A stretch of 64,000 bases of DNA from Burkholderia contaminans (GTDB lineage: Bacteria; Pseudomonadota; Gammaproteobacteria; Burkholderiales; Burkholderiaceae). The first letter of the stretch is position 1. The number at the start of each line of letters is the position of its first letter. The notes beneath the pieces are model-generated. The model was not told the origin of the DNA. It saw nothing but the letters and a program-made list of their open reading frames with translations, and did no database searches. This document shows, one piece after another, positions 45,995-57,797 of the stretch. The translations under genes and the position numbers were made by a program. The stretch is taken from NCBI RefSeq assembly GCF_029633825.1, contig NZ_CP090641.1:3038001-3102000 (forward strand), written 5' to 3'.

Positions 45995-46978
45995 AATAAC
46001 CGTATCGCCGACGGCCGCGTCAAGTTCCGGCACCTGCAGTGCTTTCTCGCGGTCGCCCAACTGGGCGGCGTGCAGAAGGCAGCCGAAAGCCTGTCGATCA
46101 CGCAGCCAGCCGTGTCGAAAACGATCGCCGAACTGGAGGCGATCCTCGGCGTGAAGCTGTTCGAGCGCGGCCGGCAGGGCGCGCAGCCGACCCGCGAGGC
46201 GCAACTGTTCATGCCGCACGCGAACGCGTGCGTGCTGGCGTTGCGGCAAGGTGTCGGGCTGCTTGCACGCGAGGGCGGCGCCGCCGCGGCGACGCTGGAA
46301 ATCGGCATGCTGCCGACCGTCGCGGCATCGCTCGCGCCCGCGTTGATGAAGGCGCTTGCCGAGCGCTGGCCGCGCGTCGTCGTGCGGATCGCGACGGCCG
46401 CGAACGCCGATCTGCTCGAGCGCCTGAAGTCCGGCGCGATCGAGTGCGCGATCGGGCGGCTGTCGGAGCCGGAGCGGATGATCGGGCTCGCGTTCGAGCA
46501 GTTGTACAACGAGCCGCTCGTTGCCGTCGTGCGCGCCGGGCACCCGTTGCTCTCGAATGCGGCGCCGGCGGCCGAGCTTGCGCGCTATCCGGTCGTGTTG
46601 CCGCCGTTCGGCACGCTGATCCGCCAGTCGGCCGAGCAGTTGCTCGGCGCTTGCGGCGTGCCGCCGCTGGATTCGTTCATCGAGGTGTTGTCGATATCGG
46701 TCGCGCGTGCGCTGGCGCTCGAAAACGACGCGGTCTGGTTCGTGCCGCTCTATGCGGCCGAATATGACCTGTCGGCCGGGGTGCTGGCACGCCTGCCGCT
46801 GCCGTCGGCAGGCACCGACGAGCCGGTCGGGCTGGTGCTGCGCACCGATGCGCAGCCGTCGCCGGTCGCGCGGACGCTGATCGATGCCGTGCGCGACATC
46901 GCGCGGTCGCGGTTCGGCGAGACGGGTGAGCACGGGACGCCACGCGCGGCGCGCAAGCCGGCTCGTCGCGACGATTGA
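45992..46978 (+). CDS. pcaQ: LysR-type regulator PcaQ
   Basis: 328 residues. Helix-turn-helix RHLQCFLAVAQLGGVQKAAESLSITQPAVSKTIAELE, with KFRHLQCF being typical of PcaQ/CatR-like proteins, followed by an effector-binding domain (TLEIGMLPTVAASLAPALMK). PcaQ activates pca genes with beta-carboxy-muconate-type inducers. It lies 1.8 kb from pcaH, separated by two unrelated genes, yet shares a composite operator with it. The operator overlaps its own start codon, pointing to negative autoregulation. Confidence 0.9.
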   Translation: MNNRIADGRVKFRHLQCFLAVAQLGGVQKAAESLSITQPAVSKTIAELEAILGVKLFERGRQGAQPTREAQLFMPHANACVLALRQGVGLLAREGGAAAATLEIGMLPTVAASLAPALMKALAERWPRVVVRIATAANADLLERLKSGAIECAIGRLSEPERMIGLAFEQLYNEPLVAVVRAGHPLLSNAAPAAELARYPVVLPPFGTLIRQSAEQLLGACGVPPLDSFIEVLSISVARALALENDAVWFVPLYAAEYDLSAGVLARLPLPSAGTDEPVGLVLRTDAQPSPVARTLIDAVRDIARSRFGETGEHGTPRAARKPARRDD

Positions 46979-47053
46979 GCCGGCGGACCGCCCCCCGTTC
47001 CCGGCTGCCCGATTGGCCATCCGGTCAGTAGCGCGCCGCGGGGTGCTTGGCAT

Positions 47054-47075
47054 ATCGTACCTATTTTGGTACGAT
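47054..47075 (+). promoter_or_regulatory. Operator of the HigBA pair
   Basis: Perfect palindrome ATCGTACC-N6-GGTACGAT with an AT-rich centre, 13 bp before the toxin ATG. Position and form fit autorepression by the XRE antitoxin. Confidence 0.7.
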
Positions 47076-47088
47076 TGGTGTCAAGACG

Positions 47089-47448
47089 ATGACGAGACAG
47101 CAGATCCAGGTCACGCTCGGCGTGCGGTTCTTCCAGACGGCTCGTGGCAACGAGCCGGTGCGCGAATGGCTGAAGGCGCTTGGGCAAGCGGAGCGAAGGG
47201 CGATCGGCGAAGAGATCAAGACCGTTCAACTCGGCTGGCCGCTCGGCATGCCGCTGGTCCGGAAGATGGCGCAGGATCTGTGGGAGATCCGCGTGATGCT
47301 GCCGGGGCGGAGCGCCCGCGTGCTGTTTACGGTCGTCGGCGACACGATGGTCCTGCTGCACGGCTTCTTCAAGCAGTCGCGGGCCACGCCGTCGGACGAT
47401 CTCGATGTCACCGTCGCGCGCCTGAAAGCGCTGATGCGCGCCATCTGA
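47089..47448 (+). CDS. higB: RelE/HigB-type toxin (Gp49-like)
   Basis: 119 residues from the ATG at 47089; the ORF extends 14 codons upstream but that part contains the operator. Family motifs: EPVREWLKALGQAERRAIGEEI, PLVRKMAQDLWEIRV, GRSARVLFTVVGDTMVLLHGFFKQS. It is the phage-derived Gp49-like branch of RelE toxins, which cleave mRNA on the ribosome. The toxin comes first and the antitoxin follows, as in hig systems. The 72-bp gap to the antitoxin is longer than usual. Confidence 0.87.
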   Translation: MTRQQIQVTLGVRFFQTARGNEPVREWLKALGQAERRAIGEEIKTVQLGWPLGMPLVRKMAQDLWEIRVMLPGRSARVLFTVVGDTMVLLHGFFKQSRATPSDDLDVTVARLKALMRAI

Positions 47449-47520
47449 ATTCCCCGGTTGCGCCGGAGCGCACCGTCTTCGACGGTCAGGCCACCGGCAA
47501 CGCCATGCACTGGAGTACCC

Positions 47521-47817
47521 ATGACGACCTCGAACAATCCGCATATCGGCAGCGATTTCGATACCTTCCTCGAGGAGGACGGCAATCTCGAAGCGGCCAC
47601 CGCCACCGCGATCAAGCGCGTGATCGCCTGGCAGATCGGGCAGGAAATGAAGGCGCAGCACATCACGAAAACCGCGATGGCCGCGCGGATGAAAACCAGC
47701 CGCGCCGCGCTCAACCGCCTGCTCGACGAAACCGACACGAGCCTCACGCTGGCGACGCTCGCGAGCGCGGCCGCCGCGCTCGGCAAACGGCTCAGCTTCG
47801 AGCTGCTACCCGCCTGA
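47521..47817 (+). CDS. higA: XRE-type antitoxin
   Basis: 98 residues with a Cro/CI helix-turn-helix (HITKTAMAARMKTSRAALNRLLDETDTSLTLATLASAAAALG) and an N-terminal acidic part (FDTFLEEDGNLEAA) that likely wraps the toxin. Forms a type II pair with the toxin 72 bp upstream and probably binds the palindrome at 47054-47075. Confidence 0.88.
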   Translation: MTTSNNPHIGSDFDTFLEEDGNLEAATATAIKRVIAWQIGQEMKAQHITKTAMAARMKTSRAALNRLLDETDTSLTLATLASAAAALGKRLSFELLPA

Positions 47818-47979
47818 CGGCCGCGAAGAATCGGCACATGACCGCGGCTGCGCCCCAACGGGTGATCGGCACGGCGGAGTGGCTGGCGGAGTGGCCGGCA
47901 ATCCGGCCAGCGATTCGGTGATGATCAGCCCGCGCGTCGCCGCAAGCAGGCGAGTGCCGGCCGGCGCGCAGTTGCCGGG

Positions 47980-49254
47980 TCACTGGCGCGGGCCGGCCGC
48001 CTGCAGATAGAGCAGCGCACCGCCCGCGAGCATCAGCGGGCACAGGATGTACCAGCCGGTCGTCAGGAACAGCCCGGCCACCGCGACCAGCGAAATCCAT
48101 GCACAACGGTGTGCGATGCCGCCGCGCGGCAGCAGTTTCAGCGCGGCGGCCGCGCCGAGTCCGTACACCATCACGAAGCACCCGGACGTGACGAGTACGA
48201 GCGGCTTCGGCCCGACGTCCGACAGCGTCGTCGCAGCCAGTGCGACTACTGCGAGCAGGGCGATCACGCCAAGGCTGCGGCGCGGCACGCCGCCGACCTG
48301 GCTGCCTTGCGCGAGCCACGCGGGCAATGCGCCGTCGCGCCCGAGCGCTGCGCCGAGTTTGGCCGCACCCGCGAAATACGCATTCATCGTGCCGAGCGTG
48401 AGCAGCAGCGCGGCCGCGGCGGCCAGCACCTGCGCATGGCCGCCGATGCCGCCCGCGATCAGTTCGGCGAGCGGCGCACCCGATCCGCCCGCGGACGGCC
48501 CGAGCACCGTCACGCTCGCGGCAGCAACCGACAGATACAGAAACCCGACCACCACGACCGCGATTCCGGCCGAGCGCGGCATGTCGTGCGCGGGCCGACG
48601 GAATTCAGCCGCGAGGTGCGTGATCGCTTCCCAGCCGGCGAAACTCCACACGAGCAGCGCGGCAGCCTGGCCGACCGCGAGCCAGCCATGCGGTGCGAAC
48701 GGATGCAGGTTCGCGGTGCGCGCGTGCGGCGCGGAGGCGAGCACCGCGGCGAGCAGCAGCGTGACGAGGAGTGCCGACAGCACGAGCTGCATGCGGCCCG
48801 AAACGGTGACGCCGAATGCATTCGCGGCCGACACCGTTGCGATCAGTGCGGCAGCGGTGACGACGACGGTCGTGTGCCCGCCGCCCGTGACGGCCGCGAC
48901 GTATGCGCCGCCGAACATGGCGGCAGCCGGTGCGCCGGCCGGTACCGCGAAGTAGAAACACCATCCGACGATCGCCGCAGCTTTCGGCCCGAATGCGCGC
49001 CGCGCGTAGGTCGATACGCCGCCTGCATCGGGATAGCGCGCCCCGAGTGCGGCGAAGGTGGCCGCGAGCGGTCCGGACAGCACGACCAGCGCGGCCCATG
49101 CGAGCAGCGAGGCCGGGCCCGCGACCTCGGCGGCCAGTGCGGGCAGCGCAATCACGCCGGTGCCGAGCACGGCGCCGATATAGAGCGCGGCGCCCTGGAA
49201 AATGGTCAGCGAGCCCGCGTGATGAGCGGCGGGTGATTCGACATGCGAGGGCAT
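47980..49254 (-). CDS. yjeH: APC-family amino-acid transporter, YjeH type
   Basis: 424 residues, 12 helices. First helix QGAALYIGAVLGTGVIALPALAA has the APC GxG motif, and the short length without N-terminal extension fits YjeH, an exporter of methionine and branched-chain amino acids in E. coli. SFAGWEAITHLAAEFRRPAHDMPRS is the conserved loop after helix 6. No regulator next to it; it lies between the toxin-antitoxin pair and lhr, on the minus strand. Confidence 0.82.
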   Translation of the reverse strand: MPSHVESPAAHHAGSLTIFQGAALYIGAVLGTGVIALPALAAEVAGPASLLAWAALVVLSGPLAATFAALGARYPDAGGVSTYARRAFGPKAAAIVGWCFYFAVPAGAPAAAMFGGAYVAAVTGGGHTTVVVTAAALIATVSAANAFGVTVSGRMQLVLSALLVTLLLAAVLASAPHARTANLHPFAPHGWLAVGQAAALLVWSFAGWEAITHLAAEFRRPAHDMPRSAGIAVVVVGFLYLSVAAASVTVLGPSAGGSGAPLAELIAGGIGGHAQVLAAAAALLLTLGTMNAYFAGAAKLGAALGRDGALPAWLAQGSQVGGVPRRSLGVIALLAVVALAATTLSDVGPKPLVLVTSGCFVMVYGLGAAAALKLLPRGGIAHRCAWISLVAVAGLFLTTGWYILCPLMLAGGALLYLQAAGPRQ

Positions 49255-49389
49255 GGACAGCAGTCTCCGGAAGGCTTGTTGTGTTCGAGCGCGGGCGCCC
49301 GCGTGGAAAATCGTTCGATGCTACCCGAACGACGGCGGCCGCGCGGCCCGGCGATCAGTAGTCCGTGCGGTGTCGCGTGTCAGCCGATG

Positions 49390-52300
49390 TCAGCAGTGGC
49401 GTGCGAGCCGCAGGCGGGCGTCCTCGCGCGCGGTGGGCGACAGCTCGGGTGCGTAGTGGAACGTTCCCGAAACCAGCGAGGCGACGGGCACGCCGTCGCG
49501 GAACAGCACGCGATTGCCGGCCAGCGCCGGCACCTTGTCGCCGGGCAGCAGCGTGCCGGCAAGATTCAGCGGATCGGCGCCCGTCACGCACACGTACTGT
49601 CCGTCGCCCGGTTGCCGCCGCATTTCGCGCAGGATCGGAATCGCTTCGGGCAGCGCGAACTGTTCGCCCGCGAGCCCGGCGACGAAGCGTCCGCCGCGAA
49701 TCTCGCCGCGCGCTTCGAGGCGCTGCAGGACCCGCACGAGTTCGCGCCAGCTCGGCAGCCAGTCGGCTTCGCGTTCGAGCAGCCGCCAGAACACGACACC
49801 GTAGCGGCGCAGCAGCGTCCACGCGATGTGCTCGAGCGCGTCGGGGTCGGTCGCGGCCTGGCTGCGTTTCGGCGCGGGCGCATCGTCCGATGGCGCGTGA
49901 CGTTGCACGAGTGCCCAGCGGCCCGCGTCGTCCATCCCGCCGATCAGCGCGCCGCCGCGCCGGGTGCGTGGCGCATAGGTCGCGCTGCGCTTGACGGCGG
50001 GCTTCAACAGCGCACGCAGGCCCGCGTAGCTGTCCGCATTCACGAGGCCGGCCGACACGAGTTCGCCGAGCGCCTGTTCGAGTTCGACGGGCAGCATGTG
50101 CAGATCGTCGAGCAGCGCATCGAAGAACATCGCGCCATGGGCGGCGAGCGCGTCGCGTACCTGCGTGGCCCGCGCGGACAGCGCCGGTTGCGCATCGGGA
50201 TCGCGCAGCGCCTGCCATGCGGACAGGTGGCGGCGCGGCAGCAACACGATCGGCGTCGTCTTCACGGGTGTGCCGGCCGCGCGCGCCGGTGCGCCGATGC
50301 GTGTCCACACGAGCTTGCCCGAGCGGCACAGCTCGTCGAGCCCGCCTGCCATGTAGTCGGTGAGGCGCGCGGGCAGCAGCGCGTCTTCCCATGCGCTCGA
50401 GGCGGCCTCGTAGCCTTCGAGCTGTTCGACCACGGCCGCGAGTGCATCGCGGCCCGTGCCGCGCGTGTCCGGCGTCAGGTGTTGCCAGTGGAACAGGAAG
50501 CGCATGAAATCGGCGCGCTCGACCGGTTCGATCTCGCGGCGCAGGCGCTTCACCGTATAGCGATGAATGCGCGCAAGCAGATGGCGTTCGCACCATTCGT
50601 CCACCGTCGTGCCCGGTGTGAACCGGCCGCGCATCACATAGCCTTCGCGCTCCAGCGCCGCGAGTGCCGTCGCGATCGACGCAGGCGGCAGCCCGAGCGG
50701 TGTCGCGATCGCGTCGAGCGCAAGCGGCCCGAAGCCGGTGAGCCGCGCGCGGATCACGTCGACGAGTGCGGCATCGGCTTCCCACGGCTGCGCGCAGGCG
50801 GCGGGCACCTTGAGCGCCGGTGCGATGCGCGCATCGGGGTGCAGTGCACGCACGCACACGAGCCGTTCGACCGGCACCCACAGCGCGGCGTCGCCGGGTG
50901 TCACGAGTTTCGTCGCACGGCGGCGTTCGGCGAGTTCCGCGAGCCGGTCGAGCCAGCCTTCGCGTTCGCGTGCTTCGCGATCGGAGATGCACGCGAGCGT
51001 GAGCAGCGCGTCGTGCATTTCGTCGGCGTCGCGCACGAGTGGCCACGCTTCGTCGCGCACCGCATCGATCGCGTCGGCGTCGAGTGCGCCGAGATCGTCG
51101 GCCGATTCGGGATCGCTCCAGCGGCGCGACTGCACGGCCTGCGTGCGGCGTTCCTCGAGCGGTGCATCGTCGAGGAACGCGTAGGGCTTCGCGTTCAGGA
51201 TCTCGGCCGCGAGCGGCGACGGCGCGGGCAGGTCGCGCGCGACGAGTTCGATCGCGCCGCTCTCGATCCGGCGCAGCAGCGCGAGCCAGCCGTCGGTATC
51301 CATCGCGTCGTGCAGGCAGTCGTCGAGCGTCTGGTCGACGAGCGGATGATGCGGAATCTCGCGCTCGCCGACGATGTTCTCGAGGCACGCGACCTGATCG
51401 GGGAACACGGTCGCGAGCAGATCGTCGCTCTTCATCCGCTGCAGTTGCGGCGCGGTGCGCTTGCCGCCGGTGAAGCGCGGCAATGCAAGCGCGGTCGTCG
51501 CGTTCCAGCGCCAGCGCACGCCGAACATCGGCGCGTCGAGCAGGGCCTGGACCAGCACGTGCTCGGCGCTCGTCGAACGCAGGTAGCGCCACACCTCGTC
51601 GAGCGCGAAGCTGTGCGCGAGCGACAGCGACAGGATGATCGCGTCGTCGGTCGCGGCCGCCTGCAGCTCGAAGTTGAAACTGCGGCAGAAGCGTTTGCGC
51701 AGCGCGAGCCCCCAGGCGCGGTTGATGCGGCTGCCGAATGGCGAATGGATCACGAGCTGCGTGCCGCCCGATTCGTCGAAGAATCGCTCCATCACGAGCG
51801 TGTCCTGCGTCGGCAGCGCGCCGAGCGCGGCGCGCGTGCGCGCGAGATAGTCGGCAATCTGGTGCGCGGCGTCGGGCGACAGGTGCAGATCGTCGACGAG
51901 CCAGCGCAACGCCGGCGCGAGGCGGCTTTCAGCGGTGCCGGGGGCAACGGTGTCGTGCGGCAGGTCGAGCGAGGCATCGGCCTGGATCCCGGCCTTTGAC
52001 TTCGCATTTGCGCCGGCTTTGGCGTCGGTTCGAGGTGTGGACCTCCCGCCGGTTCCGTCACCGGTGCCTTCGCGGCGCTTGCCATGTGCCGCCAGCCGGT
52101 CGCCGTCGGCGAACAGTCCGTCGAGCCGCGCACGCAACCGGCCGACCGCCGCCGACAGCTCGTCGCTGCGCCCCGGCGCCTCGCCGAGCCAGAACGGAAT
52201 GCTCGGCGACTGGCCTTGCGCGTCCTCGACACGCACGCGGCCCGTTTCCACGCGAATGATCCGGTACGACTGGTTGCCCAGCTGGAACACGTCGCCGGCC

Positions 52301-53910
52301 AGGCTCTCGATCGCGAAATCCTCGTTGACCGTGCCGACCTGGATGCCCTGCGGTTCGAGGAGCACCGCGTAGTCGGCCATGTCGGGGATCGTGCCGCCCG
52401 ACGTAGTGGCGGTCATCATCGCGTTGCGGCGCCCGCGCACGGTGCCGCCGACCACGTCGCGATGCAGGTAGGCGCCGCGCACGCCGCGCCGGCTCGTGAA
52501 GCCTTCGGCGAGCATCTTCATCACTTCGTCGAAGCGCTCGCGCGTCAGCCGCGCGTACGGCGCTGCGCGCGTGAAACTCGCGTACAGCGCATCTTCCTGC
52601 CATTCAGCGCACGCCACTTCGGCGACGATCTGTTGTGCGAGCACGTCGAGCGGCGCTTCGGGAATGCGCAGCGCGTCAAGTTCACCGCGCTGCACGCAAT
52701 CGAGCAGCGCGGCGCACTCGACAAGTTCGTCGCGCGACAGCGGGAACAGCCGGCCTTTCGGTACGCCGCCGACATGGTGCCCCGAACGGCCGACGCGCTG
52801 CAGGAACGGTGCGATCCCGCGCGGCGAACCGACCTGGCAGACGAGATCGACGTCGCCGATGTCGATGCCGAGTTCAAGCGATGCGGTGGCGACGAGCAGT
52901 TTCAATTCGCCGCGCTTCAGGCGCTGCTCGGCGTCGAAGCGGTGCTCCTTCGCGAGACTGCCGTGATGCGCGGCGATCGCTTCCTTGCCGAGCCGGTCGG
53001 CGAGATGGCGCGCCATGCGCTCGGCGGTGCGCCGCGTGTTGACGAACACCAGCGTCGTGCGATGCGCGGCCGCGAGGCCGGCGATGCGGTCGTACACTTG
53101 TTCCCACACGTCGGTTGCCATCACGGGCTCGAGCGGCACGTTCGGCAATTCGAGCGCGAGGTCGCGCTCGCGCGTGTGGCCCGTGTCGACGATCGTGCAG
53201 TCGCGAGGCGCGTCAGCCGGGCCGCCGACCAGGAAGCGCGCGACCGCGTCGATCGGCTTTTGCGTGGCCGACAGACCGATACGCGGCAGCGCATGGCCGG
53301 CCAGCGCGTCGAGACGTTCGAGCGACAGCGCAAGGTGGCTGCCGCGCTTCGATGACGCGAGCGCATGGATTTCGTCGACGATGACCGAGCGCACGTTCGA
53401 CAGCATCTGTCGCCCCGACGTGGACGACAACAGCACGTACAACGACTCGGGCGTCGTGACGAGGATGTGCGGCGCGCGCTTGCGCAGCGCCGCACGCTCG
53501 GCCTGCGTCGTGTCGCCGGTGCGCACGGCGGTGCGGATCGCCGGCACCGGCAGGCCGAGTTGCGCGAGCGATTCGGCGATGCCGGCAAGCGGCGCATCGA
53601 GGTTCACGTGGATGTCGTTCGACAGCGCTTTCAGCGGCGATACGTACACGACGAGCGTCGCGTCGGGCAGCGTGCCGTCGTGCGCCAGCGCATCGCGCAC
53701 CAGATCGTCGAGCGCGCACAGGAAGGCGGTGAGCGTCTTGCCGGAGCCGGTCGGTGCCGCAACGAGCGTCGATCGGCCGGCCTTGATGTGCGGCCAAGCG
53801 AGCGCCTGCGCGCCGGTGGGCGCGGCGAACGTGCGCCGGAACCACGCGGCGACAGCCGGGTGGAACACGTCGAGCGCACGGGCGGCAGGGCGGGTAGCTG
53901 TGACGTCCAT
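49390..53910 (-). CDS. lhr: Large ATP-dependent helicase Lhr
   Basis: 1506 residues, near the 1538 of E. coli Lhr. The helicase core (about 1-870) shows APTGSGKTLTAF (Walker A), VIVDEIHAL, GLSATQKP and QRVGRSGHH (motif VI), followed by winged-helix and beta-sheet domains. The remaining C-terminal half is the long Lhr-CTD with DNA-glycosylase/AlkZ-like winged helices. Lhr is a 3'-5' helicase linked to DNA repair. The gene stands alone, and a linker rich in Lys, Ala and Gly occurs near residues 615-655. Confidence 0.94.
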   Translation of the reverse strand: MDVTATRPAARALDVFHPAVAAWFRRTFAAPTGAQALAWPHIKAGRSTLVAAPTGSGKTLTAFLCALDDLVRDALAHDGTLPDATLVVYVSPLKALSNDIHVNLDAPLAGIAESLAQLGLPVPAIRTAVRTGDTTQAERAALRKRAPHILVTTPESLYVLLSSTSGRQMLSNVRSVIVDEIHALASSKRGSHLALSLERLDALAGHALPRIGLSATQKPIDAVARFLVGGPADAPRDCTIVDTGHTRERDLALELPNVPLEPVMATDVWEQVYDRIAGLAAAHRTTLVFVNTRRTAERMARHLADRLGKEAIAAHHGSLAKEHRFDAEQRLKRGELKLLVATASLELGIDIGDVDLVCQVGSPRGIAPFLQRVGRSGHHVGGVPKGRLFPLSRDELVECAALLDCVQRGELDALRIPEAPLDVLAQQIVAEVACAEWQEDALYASFTRAAPYARLTRERFDEVMKMLAEGFTSRRGVRGAYLHRDVVGGTVRGRRNAMMTATTSGGTIPDMADYAVLLEPQGIQVGTVNEDFAIESLAGDVFQLGNQSYRIIRVETGRVRVEDAQGQSPSIPFWLGEAPGRSDELSAAVGRLRARLDGLFADGDRLAAHGKRREGTGDGTGGRSTPRTDAKAGANAKSKAGIQADASLDLPHDTVAPGTAESRLAPALRWLVDDLHLSPDAAHQIADYLARTRAALGALPTQDTLVMERFFDESGGTQLVIHSPFGSRINRAWGLALRKRFCRSFNFELQAAATDDAIILSLSLAHSFALDEVWRYLRSTSAEHVLVQALLDAPMFGVRWRWNATTALALPRFTGGKRTAPQLQRMKSDDLLATVFPDQVACLENIVGEREIPHHPLVDQTLDDCLHDAMDTDGWLALLRRIESGAIELVARDLPAPSPLAAEILNAKPYAFLDDAPLEERRTQAVQSRRWSDPESADDLGALDADAIDAVRDEAWPLVRDADEMHDALLTLACISDREAREREGWLDRLAELAERRRATKLVTPGDAALWVPVERLVCVRALHPDARIAPALKVPAACAQPWEADAALVDVIRARLTGFGPLALDAIATPLGLPPASIATALAALEREGYVMRGRFTPGTTVDEWCERHLLARIHRYTVKRLRREIEPVERADFMRFLFHWQHLTPDTRGTGRDALAAVVEQLEGYEAASSAWEDALLPARLTDYMAGGLDELCRSGKLVWTRIGAPARAAGTPVKTTPIVLLPRRHLSAWQALRDPDAQPALSARATQVRDALAAHGAMFFDALLDDLHMLPVELEQALGELVSAGLVNADSYAGLRALLKPAVKRSATYAPRTRRGGALIGGMDDAGRWALVQRHAPSDDAPAPKRSQAATDPDALEHIAWTLLRRYGVVFWRLLEREADWLPSWRELVRVLQRLEARGEIRGGRFVAGLAGEQFALPEAIPILREMRRQPGDGQYVCVTGADPLNLAGTLLPGDKVPALAGNRVLFRDGVPVASLVSGTFHYAPELSPTAREDARLRLARHC

Positions 53911-54111
53911 CGGAGCGTTGAAATGGGGTGCAAGCGCGCGGAGGGCGCGCTTGCGAATCGAATCGTCAGTGTGCCAGACGTCGCGCGTGCGTGCCGGGCA
54001 GGTGTGTCGGCGATCCAGATTCAGATGGGGGCGTGCATCGCACTTTCAACGAACGAAAAGTTGCATGCGCGTCGGCATGCCGATCGCGCCTCGAATGGTG
54101 ACGAATTGCAA

Positions 54112-54636
54112 CTAGACGCGGTGCAGCCAGCCGAGCCACTGTTCGAGCAGCGGCGCCCGCGACCACAACGACTGCGCGAGCCACAGCGTGCCGCCCCATG
54201 CGGCGGCCACGACGATCAGGTCGCAATGCCCGCTGTTCCACAGGTTCAGTGAGTGACGCCGCCAGATCCACGGTACGCCGAGCGGATTCGGCCAGTCGGC
54301 GAGCAGATGCATGATGCCGCCGCATGCGAAGCCGAACAGCGGCGCGGCCCACAGCGGGTGCGGATGATGGATGAGCCCGTGCCATCCAAGCGCCAGCAGC
54401 GCGATCCAGCCGATGCCCCAGTGCGTGACGGTGCGATGCGTGATCCACAAACGGCGCTTGCGGCTCCACCATGCGACTTCGAGCCAGTCGGGCGCGGTGC
54501 CGCCCGCGACGCCCGCCGCGAATGCGGCGAACAGACCCGAATGCCACGGGCCGGTTGCGCCGGTTTGCGCGACGAGGACAGCGGCGGCGACACCGGCGGC
54601 GAAGCCGGAGGCATGATGCGCATTGTGTGATGCCAT
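54112..54636 (-). CDS. Membrane-bound metal-dependent hydrolase (YdjM/DUF457-like)
   Basis: 174 residues from the ATG at 54636. Several hydrophobic helices and conserved His/Asp groups: NAHHASGFAAG, TAPDWLEV, THRTVTHW and LLADWPNPLGVPWIWR. These match the YdjM/YfhO-like family of inner-membrane metalloproteins, some of which are LexA-regulated in E. coli. No SOS box was seen here. The Shine-Dalgarno sequence is weak. Confidence 0.8.
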   Translation of the reverse strand: MASHNAHHASGFAAGVAAAVLVAQTGATGPWHSGLFAAFAAGVAGGTAPDWLEVAWWSRKRRLWITHRTVTHWGIGWIALLALGWHGLIHHPHPLWAAPLFGFACGGIMHLLADWPNPLGVPWIWRRHSLNLWNSGHCDLIVVAAAWGGTLWLAQSLWSRAPLLEQWLGWLHRV

Positions 54637-55034
54637 AGGAAGCGAGACGAAGAAACGTGAAGCGGTGCGTGCACGAAAAAAATGATGCAACGCGAAAGCG
54701 GGGCGCTATCTTCGCAGATCGGTCCGCGCAGCGGGAGGGACGTTCGCAGATTTTTTTGCACGTAACACGTGGTCTTCCACGCAGTTCGCAACTTTCGGTT
54801 TTTGTGCGTTGCGTGAGGACGTGTGCCGCGTGTCATTTCGACCGATCCGCGTACCTGTTCGGAAGCCTTTGCATGACCTTGCGCCCATGACGAATACGCT
54901 TTCAATGCAAGCCCGTGTTCGACCCTTTTTGTCCCCCTATACTACGAAACCGGATATGACCATCGGCGCGCCGGCGGCCATGAGCGGAACAGGTGCTTTT
55001 CCTGGCTGAAGGAGATCCACATGGGGGACATGCA
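54637..55034. promoter_or_regulatory. Divergent region upstream of ggt
   Basis: 398 bp without a gene. It is T/A-richer than its surroundings with several T-runs (near 54750 and 54925). TATACT at 54938-54943 is the best -10 for ggt, but no good -35 is 17 bp upstream. The region also has to supply the promoter of the YdjM-like gene on the other strand. Confidence 0.4.
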
Positions 55035-56756
<1,722 letters not shown>

Positions 56757-56843
56757 CGTGAAGTGGCGCGTGCGCGGTGGCGAAGGCGGCCGCGCACGCC
56801 GTATTCCACAGCCGGGCGCCGTGCCATCGGCTGCGGAACGCGC

Positions 56844-57767
56844 TCAACCGGTGGCCCGGATGAATTCGGCGATGCGTGACGCGATGGCGTCGGGCGCATC
56901 CTCGAAACAGTAGTGCCCGACGCCCGCCAGCCGCTCGACGGGCGCGGACGGAAACAGTGCCGTGAAGAGCGGCAGGAAGTGTTCGGCGCCGAGCGTTCGG
57001 TCGGCGTCTCCCCAGATCGCGAGCGCGGGCTTGTCGCGTATCGCGCGCAGCGCTGCCGCATCGGGCGCTTCGAACCGATGCGCGCCGGCGGCAAACCCGC
57101 GGGCCCATCCGATCGCGCCGACGCAGTCCTCCGGCTGCGCGAACGGCGCACCGTAAGCGGCGATCCATGTGTCGCTGATAACCGCGTGATTTTCGAACCC
57201 GTTCAGCTTCAGCGTGCTCAGGATATTGAAGCCGAGCTGACCGAGCACCGTCTCCAGCGTGTCGTCCGCCGCCGCGCGCACGATCCACTGGAACCACGGC
57301 GCATCGCGACCGTTTGCGTTCAGTCGTTCGACAAGGTCGGGCTGGCCGAACGGCGTCGGCCCGTTCGCGGACACGATCCGCCGGATGCGATCCGGATGCC
57401 GCGCGGCCAGCCCCATCCCTACGGGGCCGCCGAAGTCGTGCATCACGAGCGTGATGCGATCGAGGTCGCGCGCGAGCACGAAGCGCTCAAGGTTGTCGAT
57501 ATGGTCCTGCAGCCAGTAGCTGCGATCGTGCGGCGTCGCGCTTTTGCCGAAGCCCATGTGATCGGGCACGACGACGCGGTGCGTCGGGCTCAGCGCGGCA
57601 ATCAGATGGCGGAACAGATAGCCCCACGTGGGTTCGCCATGCAGGCACAGAAGGGTTTCGCCGTCGTGCGGACCTTCGTCCACGTAGTGCATCCGGAAGC
57701 CGGATGCGTCGTCGAAATGCGGGGCGAAGGGAAAGGTGCCATCGAACGTGGCATCGGGCCGGATCAT
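56844..57767 (-). CDS. Alpha/beta hydrolase related to haloalkane dehalogenases
   Basis: 307 residues. LLCLHGEPTWGYLFRHL matches the oxyanion region of haloalkane dehalogenases, with nucleophile Asp in MHDFGGPVG, acid Asp in WGDADRTLG and His in GVGHYCFED. In true dehalogenases the residue after the nucleophile is Trp (HDWG/QDWG), which binds the halide; here it is Phe. Epoxide or ester hydrolysis is therefore possible. It is divergent from an HxlR regulator and its promoter has two copies of a perfect or near-perfect palindrome. Confidence 0.8.
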   Translation of the reverse strand: MIRPDATFDGTFPFAPHFDDASGFRMHYVDEGPHDGETLLCLHGEPTWGYLFRHLIAALSPTHRVVVPDHMGFGKSATPHDRSYWLQDHIDNLERFVLARDLDRITLVMHDFGGPVGMGLAARHPDRIRRIVSANGPTPFGQPDLVERLNANGRDAPWFQWIVRAAADDTLETVLGQLGFNILSTLKLNGFENHAVISDTWIAAYGAPFAQPEDCVGAIGWARGFAAGAHRFEAPDAAALRAIRDKPALAIWGDADRTLGAEHFLPLFTALFPSAPVERLAGVGHYCFEDAPDAIASRIAEFIRATG

Positions 57768-57797
57768 CGAACGCTCCTTCGGATAGTCGGATAGTTT

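Noticed and set aside
49243..51999. Plus-strand ORF of 918 codons
   Set aside because: Antisense of lhr; composition is that of a shadow frame and no domain is seen.
56757..56843. Hairpin between ggt and the convergent hydrolase as a terminator
   Set aside because: A 10-bp GC stem (56768-56777 with 56790-56799) exists but no T-run follows on either strand, so I did not list it.
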